Source of the DNA: Prescottella soli
Lineage (GTDB): Bacteria > Actinomycetota > Actinomycetes > Mycobacteriales > Mycobacteriaceae
DNA: 64,000 nucleotides
Assembly: GCF_040024445.1 (NCBI RefSeq)
Contig: NZ_CP157276.1
Location: 3,100,001-3,164,000 of the forward strand
Reading direction: 5' to 3'
In this document: piece by piece, positions 18,326 to 27,597 of the stretch
Position numbering within the stretch: position 1 is the first letter of the stretch
Layout: each line of letters starts with the position of its first letter
Notes under the pieces: model-generated
Databases searched by the model: none
What the model saw: the letters and a program-made list of their open reading frames with translations, nothing else
What the model was told of the DNA's origin: nothing
Translations under genes and position numbers: made by a program

Positions 18326-19117
18326 TCATGCGAACCGCAGATAGTGATTGGGGTTCGTGGTGTCCGTCGCCCGTGCTCGACTGCCCAGGGGGATCGGGGC
18401 AGCGATTCCTCGGTGTCCGTTGAGGGTTTGCATGATGGCACTGGCTGCCGCGCGAACCGGTGCGGCATGCCGATGATCGAACTCGAGGTGTGTCGAAGGT
18501 CCGCAAATCGACAGGGCTGCAACAACGCTGCCCGCTCGACCGATCGGGGCTGCAATCGTTGCGATGCTGCCGGCCCTTCTGAGTTCGTATGCGACGCCAG
18601 CTTCGCGGATTCTCCGCAGGCCAGGATCCAGCCGAGCAGTGTTGCCGGAATCGTTCGGCGGGTGTGCGAGCAAGACTCTGCCAAGTGCAGAGGTGTGGGC
18701 TGGATAGCGCTGGCCGACGCGAGTGGGTAATTCTGTGGTGAGTCGACCCCCGATTTTGTCGAGGTACAGCGCGTCTTTGCCATCGAGTACACCGAGGTGT
18801 ATCAGGTAGCCGGTTGAGCGGTGCAGTTCCTGGAGAATTGGAGCTGCAGCGCTGCGGAGGGAGTTCTGGTGGAGTGCGATTGAGCCGAGCTCGATCAGTC
18901 GGGTACCCAGCTGGTATTCATGCCCATGGCGGTGCAGCCATTGCATGTCGACGAGTCGTCCGAGCATTCGGTGCGCCGATGATCGTGGCAGCCCTGTCCG
19001 ATCGACGATCTGGGCGAGAGTCATACTCCTGGTGTCGTTGAACGCGTCCAGTAGCAGTGTGAGCCGTTCGAGCATTGCGGTCGGCGCCACATCCGATTCA
19101 CCTGCATGCACGATCAT
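18326..19117 (-). CDS. IclR-family transcriptional regulator
   Basis: 263 residues from ATG at 19117. The N-terminal winged helix (MTLAQIVDRTGLPRSSAHRMLGRLVDMQWL) and C-terminal effector domain (YPAHTSALGRVLLAHPP, typical YxHxSALGKAxLA) mark an IclR protein. Such regulators usually sense small carboxylic or aromatic acids and control a nearby catabolic gene. The nearest functional neighbours are the phosphotransferase and CrtC-like genes upstream on the same strand, about 530 bp away, so its target is uncertain. Confidence 0.88.
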   Translation of the reverse strand: MIVHAGESDVAPTAMLERLTLLLDAFNDTRSMTLAQIVDRTGLPRSSAHRMLGRLVDMQWLHRHGHEYQLGTRLIELGSIALHQNSLRSAAAPILQELHRSTGYLIHLGVLDGKDALYLDKIGGRLTTELPTRVGQRYPAHTSALGRVLLAHPPNDSGNTARLDPGLRRIREAGVAYELRRAGSIATIAAPIGRAGSVVAALSICGPSTHLEFDHRHAAPVRAAASAIMQTLNGHRGIAAPIPLGSRARATDTTNPNHYLRFA

Positions 19118-19645
19118 CTTCTTACGGTTGCCGCGTGCTGCCTGATGGGTATTCAACGAGGTGTTCTTTCTTAGGAGGTGCGTGGTGTGTTCCAGGCCAT
19201 GAATTGCCGGGCCGGTTCCTCGTTCTCGATAATGAGGAACCCGGCCACATTGCACGCACGCTTGCGCGTGGTTAGTTCATCGACTCGGAAGACTTCTGCG
19301 CGTTGAGGTGGCGCGTGACGGTGACGATGCCGGTCTCCAGCGGATGCTCGACTGGCCGATCGATGGCTTCGTGTGGGTGCGCTTCATCAAGATCCGCCCT
19401 TCTGGCTAGCCTCCTGGGGCGCGCACCCCAGGAGGCTGACGAATCGACGAACCTCGGCCAGAATGGAACCCTTCGTCTCGAATGACCATTCGTCCCGCGG
19501 GACGGCATCAATGCCGACGGTCCAGATCGTCTGCCACCGAACACCCTCCGGTGCGTCACGCCACACGATTCCGCGTCGGTCGGGTACACGGTGCCCTCGA
19601 CCATCAGCCGCGCATCGGAGAACGTGCACAACGGCTTACATGGTT
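19118..19645. other. Stretch upstream of the IclR gene with a possible decayed gene
   Basis: Minus-strand frames hold protein-like pieces in order (FSDARLMVEGTVYPTD; then VWRDAPEGVRWQTIWTVG; then PHEAIDRPVEHPLETGIVTV) separated by frameshifts. They may be one decayed gene of unknown family at about 19272-19631. The rest would hold the IclR promoter. Confidence 0.35.
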
Positions 19646-20677
19646 TCAGACGTCAGCGAGTAGCTGTTCGAGGCGGTGCATGCAGAAGCCGGTGATGCTC
19701 ACGTTCTCGCCGAGCTGCAGATGCGTGGAGAGACGCAGCAAGGGCACCGAGAGCAGCACCGCGGCGAGTACCTCGTTGTACCGCAGGTTCTGCACCTTCC
19801 AGCCGGTCAGTTCCTCGTAGCGGGCGACGGTCTCCTCCCGCGTCGGGGTTCCGGGCAGGCTCGGGTGTCCCTCGTACTCGCTGCAGGCCCAGTCCAGGAA
19901 CAGCACCCAGGCCAGGTCGGCCTCGTGGTCGCCCACATACGCCATCTCCCAGTCGAGTACGCCGGCGACCGAAAGGTCCGGCGTGTACAGGATGTTCGAC
20001 ATGCGGGCGTCGCCCCACACCAGCGTCACATGTTCCGGTTCGTAGACGTTCTCACGGAGCCAGGCCAGGGCCCGGTCCATGACCGGGGGCAGCTCCGGCG
20101 CCGCCCAGCGCACGGCCCAGTCGAGGTAGTTCACGATCTGCTCGACCGGCTTGTCCCCGAACTTGGGCATCGCCAGGAACCCGAGTCGGAGCTCGTCGGG
20201 GTCCAGGAGATGCACCCGCGCCATCGTCTCCACGCACTCCCACCACATCCTCGCTCGGCCCTGCTCGTCGGCATCGAAGTAGTTGCCGGCGGTGTGGTAG
20301 GAAGGGAAGTCGCTGGGCGCCTCGGCATTTCCGATGCGGTCCATCACGTAGTACGGGGTGCCGAGCGGGTTGTCGCCGGCGTCGATCCACCTGACGGCGG
20401 GGACCGGGAGAGCGGTCGGTGCGAGCCGCTCCGTGACCAGGAACTGGCGCCGCAGGTCGTAGTCGGGGAACAGCGAGACCTCGGGCGGGCGCCGGAAGAC
20501 GTACCCGGCCGACTCGTGTTCGGCGCCCTCGAGGTCGAACAGGTAGGTCTCGGTGGAGAACCCGCGCTCGGTTCGCTTCCAGTTGACGATCTTCGCGTCC
20601 TGTGCGCCCGGAATGCGCTGCTGGACAATTGGTTCGAGGGCGTCCGCCAGATCCTCCGGCGCGACTCGCTCAGCCAT
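19646..20677 (-). CDS. APH-family phosphotransferase
   Basis: 343 residues. A kinase-like fold of the aminoglycoside phosphotransferase/choline kinase superfamily is shown by the catalytic loop VTLVWGDARMSNILY (near residue 217) and the metal-binding AGVLDWEMAYVGDHEADLAW. The usual histidine of the HGD motif is tryptophan (WGD), as occurs in many actinobacterial members. Acyl-CoA-dehydrogenase-associated or steroid-linked roles are known for relatives, but the substrate here is unknown. It overlaps the CrtC-like gene upstream by 8 bp, so the pair is translationally coupled. Confidence 0.87.
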   Translation of the reverse strand: MAERVAPEDLADALEPIVQQRIPGAQDAKIVNWKRTERGFSTETYLFDLEGAEHESAGYVFRRPPEVSLFPDYDLRRQFLVTERLAPTALPVPAVRWIDAGDNPLGTPYYVMDRIGNAEAPSDFPSYHTAGNYFDADEQGRARMWWECVETMARVHLLDPDELRLGFLAMPKFGDKPVEQIVNYLDWAVRWAAPELPPVMDRALAWLRENVYEPEHVTLVWGDARMSNILYTPDLSVAGVLDWEMAYVGDHEADLAWVLFLDWACSEYEGHPSLPGTPTREETVARYEELTGWKVQNLRYNEVLAAVLLSVPLLRLSTHLQLGENVSITGFCMHRLEQLLADV

Positions 20678-21815
20678 TGTTCACGCCGGACCGGTTGGCG
20701 CTCCAGTCGGTGTAGCCGTAGCGCGGGTTCACGCCCATGAACACCATCTCCACCAGTCCGTGCCCGACCTTGTCGCCCATCCGGACCTCGCAGAGGGTCT
20801 CGCTGAGCATGCTCACCTTGCGGATCTCGTCGACGTCGGTGATGTCGACGTCGAAGCTGTCGCTGAAGTCCTTGCCGCGGTACATGCCCGACGCGTAGCC
20901 GTTGTACTCGTCGTAGCCGGCCAGGCCCGGCCAGAAGTCGCACACGGGCTTGACCTCGATGACGTCGGTCGAGCGGTCGGCGCGGTGCACCGTGAACGTG
21001 CCGGACTTGACGACGCGGAGGTCGTCGCGGAAGTCCAGGTCGTGCTCGACGTCGATGATCGGCAGCGGGTCCTTGCCCGAGTCGATCGGGAACAGCACCT
21101 CGCCCTCGAACTGCCAGCGCTCCCCGGTGTGCGTCTCGCGCTGCGCGAAGTGCACCACCTCGTCGTCGAACTGGAAGATGCCCATGTAGTAGAAGACGCC
21201 GGCGGGCACCTCCGAGGGCTGCATGTTGCCGCCCTCGGGCAGGCTGCCGCCACCGCCGCCGTGGCGCACGCCCCACGAGTGGTCGCGGCCGAACCACCAG
21301 CTGTCGGGGTCGATCTCGATGCGCTCGCCGTCGATCTCGATCCAGCCGGTGATGGTGCCGTTCTGGTAGAAGCGGCGGGCGTCCTCGCGGACCCGGCCGC
21401 GGCTGCGGTGGAAGGCCGCGGTCTGCTCGTAGACCGGGAAGTCGCCGGTGAAGTCGAGTTGCAGGCTCAGGCCGTGCTCGTTGGACTCGACGGTGGAGCG
21501 CACCTTGCGCAGCGGCTCGACGATTTCGTACGTGTACGGCCCGACGCTCCACGCGTTCAGGGCTCCGGTCTGGGGGTTCAGCTCGGTGGACATCCGGACG
21601 ACGCGGGCCCGTTCGCCCTTGCGGGTGACCATCGCGTAGGCGTCGAGCACGTTGCGGTTCGGGTACTTCGCCAGGCCGGTCATGATGCTGATCTCGCCGG
21701 ACTTGTCGAAGCCGTACATCACGATGCGCTCGGTCCAGCGCAGGTCGCTCTGCGAGACGTGGTCGAGGGTGGTGGGGAGCTGGTGGATGAGCAATTCGTC
21801 GTGCGGGGTGATCAT
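20670..21815 (-). CDS. CrtC/AttH-like beta-barrel protein (DUF7064-like)
   Basis: 381 residues from ATG at 21815. The pattern (DSWWFGRDHSWGVRHG near residue 170, GVFYYMGIFQFDD, FWPGLAGYDEYNGYASGMY) resembles the hydroxyneurosporene-synthase-like/AttH lipocalin-type fold common in Mycobacterium and Rhodococcus next to phosphotransferases. It is soluble, with no signal peptide. It is transcribed away from a TetR gene; a perfect palindromic operator lies between them. The function is unknown; a role with a hydrophobic alcohol or terpenoid/steroid is only inferred from the fold. Confidence 0.7.
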   Translation of the reverse strand: MITPHDELLIHQLPTTLDHVSQSDLRWTERIVMYGFDKSGEISIMTGLAKYPNRNVLDAYAMVTRKGERARVVRMSTELNPQTGALNAWSVGPYTYEIVEPLRKVRSTVESNEHGLSLQLDFTGDFPVYEQTAAFHRSRGRVREDARRFYQNGTITGWIEIDGERIEIDPDSWWFGRDHSWGVRHGGGGGSLPEGGNMQPSEVPAGVFYYMGIFQFDDEVVHFAQRETHTGERWQFEGEVLFPIDSGKDPLPIIDVEHDLDFRDDLRVVKSGTFTVHRADRSTDVIEVKPVCDFWPGLAGYDEYNGYASGMYRGKDFSDSFDVDITDVDEIRKVSMLSETLCEVRMGDKVGHGLVEMVFMGVNPRYGYTDWSANRSGVNNG

Positions 21816-21863
21816 CGGATGTCGTCCTTTCGGTGGATGGCTGACTGACCTACTCGGAATCTA

Positions 21864-21881
21864 TTGCGGAGCGCTCCGCAA
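21864..21881. promoter_or_regulatory. Perfect 18-bp palindrome, probable TetR operator
   Basis: TTGCGGAGCGCTCCGCAA is perfectly symmetric and lies between the start of the CrtC-like gene (21815) and the TetR start (21924). Its size and place fit the operator of the adjacent TetR protein. Confidence 0.7.
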
Positions 21882-21923
21882 CGTAATGGTTTCGGTGAAA
21901 CTCGTCCGGTACTGTCCGGATTT

Positions 21924-22577
21924 GTGAACGAACGCAGCGATCGCCGGACCAGCGCAGTCGGTGTGGGGCGTCCGCGTGACCCCAACGTGGACCGTTCCAT
22001 CCTCGCTGCAACCCGCGAACTGCTGGTCGAGACCGGATACCAGAAGACGACCATCACTGCGATCGCCCGCCGCGCGGGGGTGGGCACGTCGGCGATCTAC
22101 CGCCGATGGGCGACAAAGGAATCGATCATCGAGGACGCGGTTTTCGGCATTCAGGATGCCTCCTTGCCCGCCACCACCGCGAACCTGCGCGACGACTTGC
22201 TTACGTGGACAGGGTGGTTCCTCACCCAGATCGCGGAACCTGCCACCCGTGCGGCCATCCCCGGCCTGCTGTCCGCCTACCACCACGATGACGGCGCCTA
22301 CGAGCGTCTCGTCCGCAGATCCGAGCATCCTGCGCGAGTGGCCCTCACGGAACGGGTGGCCGCTGCCTTCCCCGGCCGTTCCATCGAGGCGATCACCGCG
22401 GCCGCCGACACTGCCTTCGACCTCTTGGTTGCCGTCACCATTGTGCGTGGCCTCACGAATGGACTTGTCGACGCCGAGGCATTCTGCGCCCGTATCGCCG
22501 ACTCGTTGGCGCTACTGGTCACGGTGAACCGGGCCGAGCTCGACGCGGGTTCGTCACGGCCATCGGCCAACTTCTGA
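21924..22577 (+). CDS. TetR-family transcriptional regulator
   Basis: 217 residues from GTG at 21924. The helix-turn-helix occupies about residues 14-60 (GRPRDPNVDRSILAATRELL; TTITAIARRAGVGTSAIYRRWATKESI), a typical TetR N-terminus, followed by a helical ligand-binding domain. It is divergent from the CrtC-like/phosphotransferase pair and probably represses it through the palindrome at 21864-21881. No strong ribosome binding site precedes the GTG. Confidence 0.9.
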   Translation: MNERSDRRTSAVGVGRPRDPNVDRSILAATRELLVETGYQKTTITAIARRAGVGTSAIYRRWATKESIIEDAVFGIQDASLPATTANLRDDLLTWTGWFLTQIAEPATRAAIPGLLSAYHHDDGAYERLVRRSEHPARVALTERVAAAFPGRSIEAITAAADTAFDLLVAVTIVRGLTNGLVDAEAFCARIADSLALLVTVNRAELDAGSSRPSANF

Positions 22578-22869
22578 CTTCCGAACGGCCTGCCCCACTC
22601 TTGGGACATGGCTGGGAGCAGGATATGAATGTCGCCCACTGGGCCGGACTCGGATCGGCGCGGGTCTCGGCTCGCGGCGCCGAGGAACATCAAGATCTTG
22701 CGTCCGCCCGGGACGGAGGCCCCGGACTTCGATGTCCCGGTGGCGGCGCGGGTCAGATTTGGGTTGGTGCGCACGCGGGGGTTTCGGTGCGCAGATCTGG
22801 GCCACATCCGCCCGCGGCATCATGTGGTTTCGCCGATCTCCGGCGCCGGCAACACTGACGCGTCCGGTA

Positions 22870-23874
22870 TCAGCCGGTGATGTTGCTCGCCTGGTTGCTC
22901 CACGTGGTCTGGCTGAAGAGCTCACCGGTCCCGGAGACGAAGGCGCTGTGTGCGTGCGCATCGCCGCGCAGTTTGTCCATGTTCCAGGCGGTGAGAACGC
23001 CGAGGAACCCCTGCACACCGCTGACGCAGCCCGGGTCGTTCGGGGGGCAGCCGGGCTGGCCCTGAATATCGTTGTGGTTCGGGCCGTTCAGAGTCGCCCG
23101 CGCCTTCTCCACCGAGTCCGGGGTGGCGCCGTAGTAGCCCTCGGCGGACTGCGGTCCGATCTGCTCCCAGGGGAGCGGCTGGGTGGACGGCGAGATGGGG
23201 CTGCCGGAGCCGTTGACATAGAGGACCGAGCCGGTGGTGAGTTGCCGGGGGTCCGTGCAAATGGTCATTCCCTCCGGCTTCGGTAGGCCGAGCGTGCACA
23301 TGTACTGGCCCGGGAGTTCGATCGGGACCGCGGTCCTGATGGTGCCGCCGGCACGGATGGCGGCGTTGAGGGTGCCGACCGCGCCCTGGGAGTGTCCCAT
23401 CGCACCGATGTTGTCGGTGTCCAGTTTCTGGTAGAAGATGCTCGACGGGTCACTGTTCTGGTGAACGAGGAAGTCGACTGCTTCCAGCATCTCCTGGCCG
23501 GAACCGGTGTTGGTGTTGTCGGGTGCTACCACCACGAAACCCCAGGATGCCAGATGCGAGAGCAGGTAGTCGTACTGGTAGGGATGCGCAAACGTGCCGT
23601 CGCCCCAAGTGATGATCGGGTGCCGGACCCCGTTCGCACCGAGGTCGGTGGGGTACCAGATGTCGAACCGGTTGCCGGAGGAGTCGCAGCAGCTGAACCC
23701 CTTCTCTTTAGCCACTTCCCACGGTCCGGGCGCTGAGAACGTGGATTCGACGGTGCTGGTGGGCCCCGCGGCCGACGCAGGGATTCCACCGGCTTGCGCC
23801 GTGACACCCGACGCGACCATTGCCGTGATCGCGGTCACGAGGACGACGAGACATTGACGCAAGCGACTTGTCAT
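22870..23874 (-). CDS. Secreted alpha/beta hydrolase
   Basis: 334 residues with a Sec signal peptide (MTSRLRQCLVVLVTAITAMVASGVTAQA). The nucleophile elbow GHSQG puts the catalytic serine at residue 162, with HPIITWGDGT as the oxyanion region near residue 85. Many cysteines (CCDSS, PGCPPNDPGC) suggest disulfides. It resembles the chlorophyllase/PET-hydrolase-like group of extracellular actinobacterial esterases; the exact substrate is unknown. It is convergent with the TetR gene at 21924 and divergent from the TetR gene at 23993. Confidence 0.85.
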   Translation of the reverse strand: MTSRLRQCLVVLVTAITAMVASGVTAQAGGIPASAAGPTSTVESTFSAPGPWEVAKEKGFSCCDSSGNRFDIWYPTDLGANGVRHPIITWGDGTFAHPYQYDYLLSHLASWGFVVVAPDNTNTGSGQEMLEAVDFLVHQNSDPSSIFYQKLDTDNIGAMGHSQGAVGTLNAAIRAGGTIRTAVPIELPGQYMCTLGLPKPEGMTICTDPRQLTTGSVLYVNGSGSPISPSTQPLPWEQIGPQSAEGYYGATPDSVEKARATLNGPNHNDIQGQPGCPPNDPGCVSGVQGFLGVLTAWNMDKLRGDAHAHSAFVSGTGELFSQTTWSNQASNITG

Positions 23875-23956
23875 GGATCGAGAGGATAGGCGGTTCGCTT
23901 AGCTCGGATTAGGGTTTGTGACTTTATCGTTATAATTTTTGCGCTCGCCAGCCACC

Positions 23957-23992
23957 CGACAGGTCGAATGCCTCCGTCGTTAGGCTCGTCTT
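23957..23992 (+). promoter_or_regulatory. Probable promoter for a leaderless TetR mRNA
   Basis: TAGGCT at 23981-23986 is a good actinobacterial -10 and ends six bases before the GTG at 23993. CGACAG at 23957-23962 could be the -35 (18-base spacing). The distance suggests transcription starting at the start codon. Confidence 0.5.
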
Positions 23993-24610
23993 GTGACGGA
24001 GCGACAGCGGGGCGGTCGGGCAGCCAAGGCCGAAGCGCGGCGCGAGGCCATCCTCGACGCGGCGATGACCGTGATCGCCGAGCGGGGCTATCGGGCAACG
24101 ACGCTCGGCGCGGTGGCGGAGCGCGTCGGACTGACCCAGCCGGGCGTTCTGCACTACTTTCCCAGCAAGGAGCACCTCCTGATCGGTGTTCTCGAGGCTC
24201 GTGACCGGTGGGATGTGGCGGCAGTCCTCGCGGGGGCGGCGAATGCCGACCTGTCGCACCTCGAGCAGGTCGTGGAGTACAACGCCGAACGCCCCGGTGT
24301 CGTACAGACTTTCACCGCGCTGGCGGCGGAGAGTGCAATCGGTGCGCATCCGGCGCGGGAGTTCTTCACCGAGCGTTATGCCGGTGCCCGCGAGGTGTTC
24401 GCCGATTTGCTGCGGAGGGAATTCGGCGACCGGCTGCCCGGCGGGCTCGAGCCGGAACAGGCGGCACCGCTGTTGGTCGCCGTCATGGACGGCCTGCAGA
24501 TCCAGTGGCTCCTCGCTCCCGACGACGTGGACATGCCCGCCGCCTTCCGCGACTTCGTAGCCCTGCTCGCCGCCGGTGACCGTACCGGGGACGACGCCGC
24601 CCGGCACTAG
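23993..24610 (+). CDS. TetR-family transcriptional regulator
   Basis: 205 residues from GTG. The DNA-binding domain spans about residues 12-60 (AKAEARREAILDAAMTVIAE; TTLGAVAERVGLTQPGVLHYFPSKEHLL). The C-terminal domain is of the common TetR_C type. It is divergent from the secreted hydrolase, which is the likeliest target. There is no Shine-Dalgarno; a -10-like TAGGCT immediately upstream suggests a leaderless message. Confidence 0.9.
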   Translation: MTERQRGGRAAKAEARREAILDAAMTVIAERGYRATTLGAVAERVGLTQPGVLHYFPSKEHLLIGVLEARDRWDVAAVLAGAANADLSHLEQVVEYNAERPGVVQTFTALAAESAIGAHPAREFFTERYAGAREVFADLLRREFGDRLPGGLEPEQAAPLLVAVMDGLQIQWLLAPDDVDMPAAFRDFVALLAAGDRTGDDAARH

Positions 24611-25010
24611 GGAACTACAGCTGGTGCGTACCTCTCATTGAGGGGTGTTCGACGCGACGTGCGTCGCTGAGATTGCCGCACCAGGCATCTGCCGAGTGTG
24701 ACTTCATTCCTCCTCGGAGCCTCGCCGGCGCTGTCGTCCTGCAGTCTCTCGGCGAGAAATGTAACGGTCGTATATCAACACCTATCTCTAATTAGGCGAT
24801 CGTGTCAGTATCGAACCGCCGCGGCGCCACCCTGCCGCCACACCGCAACCCCCGCGTCGTGCGATCGCGAGATCGGGGGCTCGGCGCTTCTTGCACCCCG
24901 CCGGCAGCATCCGCGCCGATATCGGCGAATTGATCGGTTCGCCAAACAGTTTCACGCTGATGGTGCCGGATCGGCGGTTGCCGTGACCGTTCGACGACGA
25001 GGAATTGATG
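24611..25010 (+). promoter_or_regulatory. Region upstream of the GH3 glucosidase
   Basis: 400 bp without a gene. A perfect 14-bp palindrome CGCCGATATCGGCG lies at 24914-24927, about 85 bp before the GH3 start, and could bind a regulator. An AT-richer patch at 24768-24795 may hold the promoter. No regulator gene of LacI type is adjacent. Confidence 0.4.
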
Positions 25011-27452
25011 ATGGAGAACGAAGCTACACTCGAGGCCGTCGAATCGGCGCTCGTCAAGCTCGACCTGGATGCGAAGACCCGCCTCCTCCAGGGGCAAGAC
25101 ATGTGGTCGCTGCCCGCCCTCCCCGAGATCGGACTCGACTCCCTGGTGATGTCCGACGGGCCGGTCGGCGTGCGCGGAGTGTTCTGGAGCCCCGACGACC
25201 CGTCCATCCTGCTGCCCTCGCCCACCGCTATGGCCGCGACTTGGGATCCGGAACTGGTCGCCCGGGCGGGAGTGCTGCTCGCGCAGGAGGCGCGCCGCAA
25301 GGGCGTGCACCTGCTGCTCGCCCCGACCGTGAACATGCACCGCACGCCGGTCGGCGGCCGGCACTTCGAGGCCTATTCCGAGGACCCGTTCCTCACCGGT
25401 GCAATCGGGTCCGCCTACGTTCGCGGTGTGCAGTCCGGGGGAGTCGGCACCACTGTCAAGCACTTCGTGGCCAATGATGCCGAGACCGACCGCTTCTTCG
25501 TCGACAACATCGTCTCCCCGAATGCACTGCGCGAGCTCTACCTCGCCCCCTTCGAAACGATCGTCAGGGATGCCCGACCGTGGGCGATCATGTCCGCTTA
25601 CAACAGCGTCAACGGCACCACGATGAGCGAGCACGACGAGCTGCTGAACGGGATACTCCGCGGCGAGTGGGGATTCGACGGTTGCGTGGTCTCCGACTGG
25701 ATGGGGACGCGCTCGACCGTGGGCGCGATTCTGGGCGGTCTCGACATCGCGATGCCCGGCCCTCGCTCCATCTACGGCGAGCTGCTGGCCGCGGCGGTCG
25801 ATCGCGGCGAGGTCGACGAGTCGGTGGTCGACGACGCCGTGCGCCGCGTCCTGCTGCTGGCGGCGAGGGCAGGCGTGCTCGAGGGCGCACCTGCCGCGGT
25901 GACCGAGTTCCCCGCCGCGGTCGACGGTCGTGCGCTCACGCGCGACATCGCGCGCCGTTCCTTCGTCCTCGCACGCAATGACGCACGCGGGGATGCGCCG
26001 GTCCTGCCGATCGACGCGGCCGACACCACTGTCGCCCTGATCGGACTAGCTGCCCGTGACGCCCGCGTCCTCGGCGGCGGTTCTGCGATGGTCTTCCCCG
26101 AGTCCGTGATCTCCCCGCTCGACGGGCTGACGGCCGCGCTGCCCGAAGGGGCGCTCAGTTACAGCGTCGGCGCGACTCTGAGCGACGAGATGGGCGCGGC
26201 CGAAAGGGGATTTGAGCTGCGCGCCCGGTGCTACGACGCCGACGGAACACTGCTCCGCGAACTTGACCTGCCCAGCGGCATGGTCACGTGGATGGGCACC
26301 CTCCCCGAAGGCATCGATTACGCGGCGCTGCACACGATCGAGGTGCTCGGCACCTTCACGCCGCGCGCGAGCGGCTCGCACCGCTTCGGCACCAAGGGTC
26401 TCGGACAGTTCACCCTGACGGTCGGGGACGAGACCCTGTTCGAGGGCGACCAGGCGCTCGAGAGCACAGATCCCTTCGAGCTGTTCTTCGGTGCGCCGAA
26501 GGATCGCGGCGCCGTCGAACTGGCTGCCGGGACACCCGTCGAGGTGGTCCTGAAGCACACGCCGGTGAAGATGGAGGGCTCGCCCATCGACATCGTCAGT
26601 TTCAGTCTCGGACACCGCGAGCCGCAGCAGGACCCGGAGCAGCTGATGGCCGAGGCGGTGGAGGCCGCGAAGCAGGCCGACGTCGCCGTCGTCGTCGTCG
26701 CCACCACGGAACAGGTGGAGTCGGAGGGCTTCGATCGCACCACGCTGAACCTGCCGGGGCGTCAGGACGAATTGGTGGCACGCGTCGCAGCCGCCAACCC
26801 GCGGACCGTCGTCGTCGTCAATGCGGGTTCGCCGGTGGAGATGCCGTGGCGCAACGACGTTGCGGCTGTGTTGCTGAGCTGGTTCCCCGGGCAGGAGGCC
26901 GGCGCCGCACTCGCCGACGTGCTGGTCGGGCTTGCTGAGCCCGGCGGCCGGCTGCCGACGACCTGGCCGGCCACGCTCGCGGACTGTCCGGTCACCGACG
27001 TCACGCCCGTCGACGGCAAGCTCGTCTACACCGAGGACTTGTTCATCGGCTACCGCGCGTGGGATCGGTCCGACGCCGTGCCCGCGTACCCGTTCGGGCA
27101 CGGCCTCGGCTACACGAGCTGGGCGTACGAGGGCGTCGAGCGGGACGGCGACGCCATCAGCGTGACTGTCCGCAACACCGGATCTCGTCGCGGCCGCGAG
27201 GTCGTGCAGGTCTATCTCGCCCCGGTCGATGCGGAGGCGGGGCGGCCGGCCAGGGCGCTCGTAGGCTTCGCGACCGTCGAGGCATCGCCCGGCGCCACCG
27301 CCACCGCGACGATCACGCTGCCGCGCCGGGCCTTCGAAATCTGGGACGAGAGCCGCCGATCGTGGGCTCACCGACCCGGGTCGTACGACCTTCAGGTCGG
27401 CCCGTCGTCCGCTGATCGTCCCCTCACTCTGCGGATCGAGATAGTGGAGTAG
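25011..27452 (+). CDS. GH3 family beta-glucosidase with PA14 domain
   Basis: 813 residues from ATG at 25011; GAGGA lies seven bases upstream and ATG at 25008 is also possible. The GH3 barrel shows KHFVANDAETDR near residue 155 and the nucleophile region CVVSDWMGTRS near 230. A PA14-like insert covers about residues 390-520, followed by the second alpha/beta domain and a fibronectin-III-like C-terminus (GYTSWAYEGVERDGDAISVT). No signal peptide is present, so it acts in the cytoplasm on imported beta-glucosides or related glycosides. No sugar transporter is adjacent. Confidence 0.9.
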   Translation: MENEATLEAVESALVKLDLDAKTRLLQGQDMWSLPALPEIGLDSLVMSDGPVGVRGVFWSPDDPSILLPSPTAMAATWDPELVARAGVLLAQEARRKGVHLLLAPTVNMHRTPVGGRHFEAYSEDPFLTGAIGSAYVRGVQSGGVGTTVKHFVANDAETDRFFVDNIVSPNALRELYLAPFETIVRDARPWAIMSAYNSVNGTTMSEHDELLNGILRGEWGFDGCVVSDWMGTRSTVGAILGGLDIAMPGPRSIYGELLAAAVDRGEVDESVVDDAVRRVLLLAARAGVLEGAPAAVTEFPAAVDGRALTRDIARRSFVLARNDARGDAPVLPIDAADTTVALIGLAARDARVLGGGSAMVFPESVISPLDGLTAALPEGALSYSVGATLSDEMGAAERGFELRARCYDADGTLLRELDLPSGMVTWMGTLPEGIDYAALHTIEVLGTFTPRASGSHRFGTKGLGQFTLTVGDETLFEGDQALESTDPFELFFGAPKDRGAVELAAGTPVEVVLKHTPVKMEGSPIDIVSFSLGHREPQQDPEQLMAEAVEAAKQADVAVVVVATTEQVESEGFDRTTLNLPGRQDELVARVAAANPRTVVVVNAGSPVEMPWRNDVAAVLLSWFPGQEAGAALADVLVGLAEPGGRLPTTWPATLADCPVTDVTPVDGKLVYTEDLFIGYRAWDRSDAVPAYPFGHGLGYTSWAYEGVERDGDAISVTVRNTGSRRGREVVQVYLAPVDAEAGRPARALVGFATVEASPGATATATITLPRRAFEIWDESRRSWAHRPGSYDLQVGPSSADRPLTLRIEIVE

Positions 27453-27597
27453 CAGTCCAGCTCGACCAGTTCCCTCAGGCGTTGCGATCAGAACGTTGTG
27501 TGCCGTATGCGGTCATCATCTGGGGTGGCAGCCGGTGCGCGCGAGTCCATCCGATCAGTCGTCCCGGCAGATCGGATCCGAATGGGAGAGACACACA

